Origin: Phallusia fumigata
Lineage: Eukaryota; Chordata; Ascidiacea; Phlebobranchia; Ascidiidae
Length of the DNA: 22,177 nt
Assembly (NCBI GenBank): GCA_008931825.1
Contig: QXVZ01028445.1
Location: forward strand, 1 to 22,177
Direction of reading: 5' to 3'
The notes beneath the pieces were generated by a model. The model was not told where the DNA came from. It did no database searches and saw nothing but the letters and a program-made list of their open reading frames with translations. Position 1 is the stretch's first letter. Every line of letters starts with the position of its first letter. The position numbers were made by a program, and so were the translations under genes. Below are positions 18,960-22,177 of the stretch, in pieces.

Positions 18960-21825
18960 CATTTTTCCAGTATTTAAAATGAGCCTTGGTCACTAATATG
19001 CTGATGCTTACCAAGAAATAATGTCAATATCTGTCATAAATGGTGCTTGACTGCAGTTATTAGGGGATGATGTATTTGTGCAATTGGCTATTATGACAGG
19101 TGCATGTATGCATAAAGATCTGCTCAAAATTGCAGGTTATGTGCAACAGAGTTGTAACCTTAAAGCAATCTTCCCGTTACAACACTGTACTCATGACCCA
19201 ATTATATTTAACATGCAAAAAGGCTGTCAAGTGTTTCCTGTATGTTAAAATGCACATTTTATTTTTTTTGGAGAAATTATTTTTTACTAATGATCTGTTT
19301 CAGTACAAACTGTTTTGATGGTTATGTATCCTTTTCATTAATTTGTACATCTCAGGCATACTCAAACTCCGCACAGTCTGAAGAAAAAGAAACAATAACA
19401 TGGGCCCAGTTCTTCAGCTACACAGACATGCTTGGTTATGAAGAGATGGCTGAAAGTTTCAATTCTCCGATAATACTCGTACTTGGTTATTCAAATGGGA
19501 TGCAAATGTGGAATCTACTTGTAAGTAAAAAGAAAAAAATATCATTGTTGTTTACATACTGTACCTGCTAGTAAAATGAAAGGCATGTTGTTGAAGATTT
19601 TGATTTAAAATAATATTATGTACCCAAATGCATATGAAAAAAATGACATGTGAAATTTGCAAAAACCTTTGTATTATGACTCTTCTGCAAAAGTTAGTGT
19701 TGGTATTTATTTATTACTGTTACCAGCTTGAAATTGCACCTAGGTGCAAGTAATATTCTACAAAATTCTACTTCTGCAAATGTTGAACAATTCGAGTAAG
19801 ATTGCTGGTGATGATATATTTACTCTCCCGTAAAAGTTCTTTGTATGCAAATAGGCTTCGTCGGTATCACATTGAACGTCAGCTTGAAATAGAATTGTGT
19901 GTGTTGTCCATTGTTTCTTTTTCCGCTTATAAATAAACTTATAAATAAAAATTTTTTGTTGCATTTAAAACAGTCAATTGTGGTTTGTATTGACAGGGCA
20001 CTGGGGAAGCACAAGAAGTGTTTTCCATGCGTGAAGGACCTGTGAAAACGATGTGTATTCTTCCACCTCCACCTCCTACTAGTAAGTTTAGTTGGTATTA
20101 TGTCAGTTAGTGATGTTGAAGTAGAATATTCCCCCTCTCCTGCCATTATAGTAGGTAATAATTCAATATTATTGATTTGAAATGGCATTCGTAGATACAG
20201 CAGTGCTAATAAATTCTGTTTGTTTCTTATTTAGTTAATAGTTGATGTTTATTGTGATAAAACAGCAACAAAACCAGCAGCCATTTTTGCAGCAAAATTG
20301 TCTATGCATCGTTGATAATGCAACTTGTTTTAGTTGTGCATTCAAAGATGCATGGCTCTAGAATGGTTGCTTCTTTGCTGGTTCTATATTTATCCATAAT
20401 TAACCAAAAGTAATTCTTTAAAATTGGCCAGATAGCAGGTAAAAACGACACACTTTATCAATCAACTGTTTCAGCAATAACACATGACACTTAGTAATTG
20501 TGCATTAATGTATTTTGGTTTATTTTGTGATTATGTGTTTAGATCTGGTCGATGGACTACAGACATCTCGTCCTTTGGTAGCTATTTGCATCGCCACAGA
20601 CAGGTATCTGTGTGTGTTAACAAACTTTTAACTGTACAAAATGCTCATGCAGTTAATTTTGTAGGTGGTGTAAAAATTATTCCTAAAAAGCATATTTCAT
20701 TACCAGTGCAACAAGTTCCCCAACATTGTACACAGCATGGAATTAATTATTCATGTGTTGTGGTTGATAACATGCGTGTGTGTCAAGTTGCAATGGAACT
20801 TTGCAGGAACTCGTTTAATTCGTTACTAAGCCAAATATTGATTAAGTCAGGTTAAAATACAAGTTCTTTAATAAACCTGTTTGATGTGTCCCTATTATAT
20901 TTGGAAGTATCTTTGTAATATTTTTTGCTAAGTTGTTGCTCGATTTTGATGATTCTGTAGTTTTTACCAAGAAGGCTTAAACACAACATTACCTAATACA
21001 TTTTCTAATGTTTGACTGCCTTATGTTGCGACTTGCAGGTATTTCTCTTTACAACATTCAATGTTTGCACTTGCTTGTAAACAGAAATTCTGGTTTGTCA
21101 GCAAACTTTGCACCATAGGTGAAACAAATCAGGTCACAATGCAAATATGTCTAGTAGACAGTTATTTCTTCAAAACAAGCAAACTAAAATTAGATTGGCA
21201 GGGGCCCAAGTTTTGAAGACAACTGCTAAATTAAATCAATCCAATAAAACATTAAAACTAAAATAATGGATTGTGTATGTGTATCAATAATAGAGGGATA
21301 CTTCATTCATAGGCTCATTTTAATTCATATGACATGTTTTGCTCTTAACTCAAGCAAGTCGTGTTTTGATCAGTGTCGGAAATCATCATTTTGCAATGTC
21401 CCATGAAAAGTCTTAGGTCCGTGTTGAATTTGCTTGCATTGCATTCACAAAAAATGAATAACCTGTAAATTCCACTGCTAAACAAAAATGTTAACTTCCT
21501 GAATTCAACTTTTTTAAAACATGATTTTTTTTAGTACACATATAAAACAGAAACTCCACAGAAACACAGAAAACCACAGAAACATCTGACCACATATATA
21601 CATTCGATTTTAAATCTCATAATAAATACTGTTTTTTTAGCAAGCAGCTGTATGCGAGTGTGAGCATTCGATCACTGAGAAGCGGTGACCAGTTGATGAG
21701 ACTTCAGTTTACATCAGATGTTCTCAACATGTCGGCCGGACCTGCTCCTGTTTTCCTCGTGACCCTGAAGGATTCCATTCATGGGTTCGACACACGGACT
21801 TTGAACAAGATGTTTGTACTGAACG
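17937..21825 (+). CDS. BCAS3: BCAS3 (Rudhira) autophagy/cytoskeleton beta-propeller protein, N-terminal part (3' partial)
   Basis: In vertebrates BCAS3 is a large WD40-type beta-propeller protein that acts on the cytoskeleton and cell migration and, with PHAF1, binds phosphoinositides at autophagic membranes. Exons: 17937-18028, 18437-18488, 19356-19520, 19997-20081, 20543-20603 and 21641-21825, all with AG/GT borders and matching phases. About 213 residues are visible of the usual 900 or so. Recognisable blocks are GKSYMESVYTFFHDLSQ (32-48), SEEKETITWAQF, ILVLGYSNGMQMWNLL (88-103), GTGEAQEVFSMREGPVKTM with ILPPPPPT (104-131), LQTSRPLVAICIATD and SIRSLRSGDQLMRLQFTSD, each lining up with the vertebrate protein in order. 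The 3' edge of exon 6 is uncertain: the donor could be GT at 21826 or at 21816. The gene continues past the window. Exons 1-2 also exist as an upstream duplicate. Confidence 0.88.
18960..19355 (+). other. Single-copy part of BCAS3 intron 2
   Basis: This is the remainder of the intron between the end of repeat unit B and the exon 3 acceptor (catctcag). It is AT-rich, with no recognised coding or repeat content. Confidence 0.5.
19521..19996 (+). other. BCAS3 intron 3
   Basis: The intron is bounded by GTAAGT and TGACAG. It is AT-rich, with nothing recognisable inside. Confidence 0.65.
20604..21640 (+). other. BCAS3 intron 5, with an unexplained open frame at its start
   Basis: The intron runs from donor GTATCTG to acceptor TTTTTTTAG. 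Its first 250 bases stay open for 83 codons in one frame (20604 to the TAA at 20853-20855), reading for example HGINYSCVVVDNMRVCQVAM. The frame is not the one used by exon 5, so it is not a simple exon extension. I do not recognise a family. The rest is AT-rich with no recognised features. Confidence 0.4.
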
Positions 21826-22177
21826 GTTCGTTATTTTGTGATTCACTAACATTGTCAGTATATTGATGCTTCATAGATCTCGCCACTCTTTTCGTATTCT
21901 TATAAATTTTTGCTGGTCCACTAAAGTGGAGGTAGCCAAACCGACCGAATTTAAAATTGCAGCGAGGTTTATTTAAGCCATCCAGTGCTGCAGCATAAAC
22001 ATTATCAAATCAAAGTCAAATAAATAGAGAAAAATGCTGGTTCAATGCTACCAGAACCAGGAAAACTACAAAGTTATAAAAACACACCCTAAATTTTTAC
22101 GTTTGTTGTTCATTTGTGTAGGTACAAGTTGTTCAAGAAATGTATACCTAAGGGTTTGTGAGATTGACCAGATATCA
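21826..22177 (+). other. Start of BCAS3 intron 6 to the window end
   Basis: This is non-coding sequence following exon 6. An acceptor-like TTTGTGTAG ends at 22121 and is followed by an open frame to the window edge. Its translation does not resemble the next part of BCAS3, so I do not call it an exon. Confidence 0.4.

Noticed and set aside
22122-22177. Possible BCAS3 exon after an acceptor-like TTTGTGTAG
   Set aside because: The in-phase translation does not resemble the next stretch of BCAS3, and the donor side is outside the window.
1-22177. tRNA, rRNA, CRISPR arrays, prokaryotic operons or integrated viral genes
   Set aside because: None is visible. All coding evidence is for spliced animal cellular genes.

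Overview
The window is a stretch of animal nuclear genome. Its genes are split into short GT-AG exons, introns run from about 0.2 to 2 kb, the intergenic DNA is AT-rich, and every recognisable protein belongs to a metazoan family. The compact introns, the gene families and a strongly diverged duplicated block next to a single N all fit a highly polymorphic marine invertebrate chordate. A tunicate such as Ciona is my best guess, but no species-diagnostic sequence is visible, so this is inference.

Layout. (1) Positions 1-3293, + strand: the last six coding exons of an SLC7-family amino-acid transporter (paralogue 1), whose 5' half lies before the window. (2) 3294-4685: its 3' flank and intergenic DNA. 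(3) 4686-5671, - strand: a complete four-exon gene for a thioredoxin-fold peroxiredoxin-like 2B protein (PRXL2B, prostamide/prostaglandin F synthase family; 197 aa predicted). (4) 5672-7057: a divergent intergenic region. (5) 7058-14472, + strand: a complete ten-exon SLC7A9-like transporter (paralogue 2; 481 aa predicted), with a poly(A) signal at 14710. (6) 15212-18959: a direct tandem repeat of about 1.87 kb carrying the first two coding exons of BCAS3 twice, with one undetermined base (17092) exactly at the junction. (7) 19356 to about 21825, + strand: BCAS3 coding exons 3-6. The gene continues beyond the window.

The two transporter paralogues have the same exon lengths and phases across all six exons that can be compared (134, 135, 201, 150, 169 and 62 nt), so they come from a gene duplication, and PRXL2B now lies between them on the opposite strand. 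The most interesting protein-level difference is in the TM6 substrate-site motif. Paralogue 2 keeps the FDGWN form typical of the b(0,+) cystine/dibasic transporter. Paralogue 1 has FGGWD, with glycine at the acidic position as in neutral-amino-acid LATs. This suggests divergence in substrate choice.

Introns and spacers hold several non-autonomous repeats: a hAT-like MITE with terminal inverted repeats and an imperfect 8-bp target duplication (1917-2199), a second hAT-like candidate (67-262) with a relative at 13801, a long-armed foldback element (7328-7560), and a diverged direct repeat flanking paralogue 2 exon 1. I see no rRNA, tRNA, CRISPR or bacterial-type elements. The BCAS3 exon duplication may be an assembly artefact (two unmerged haplotypes) rather than biology, and should be checked before anyone interprets it. 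I found no convincing novel biological system.
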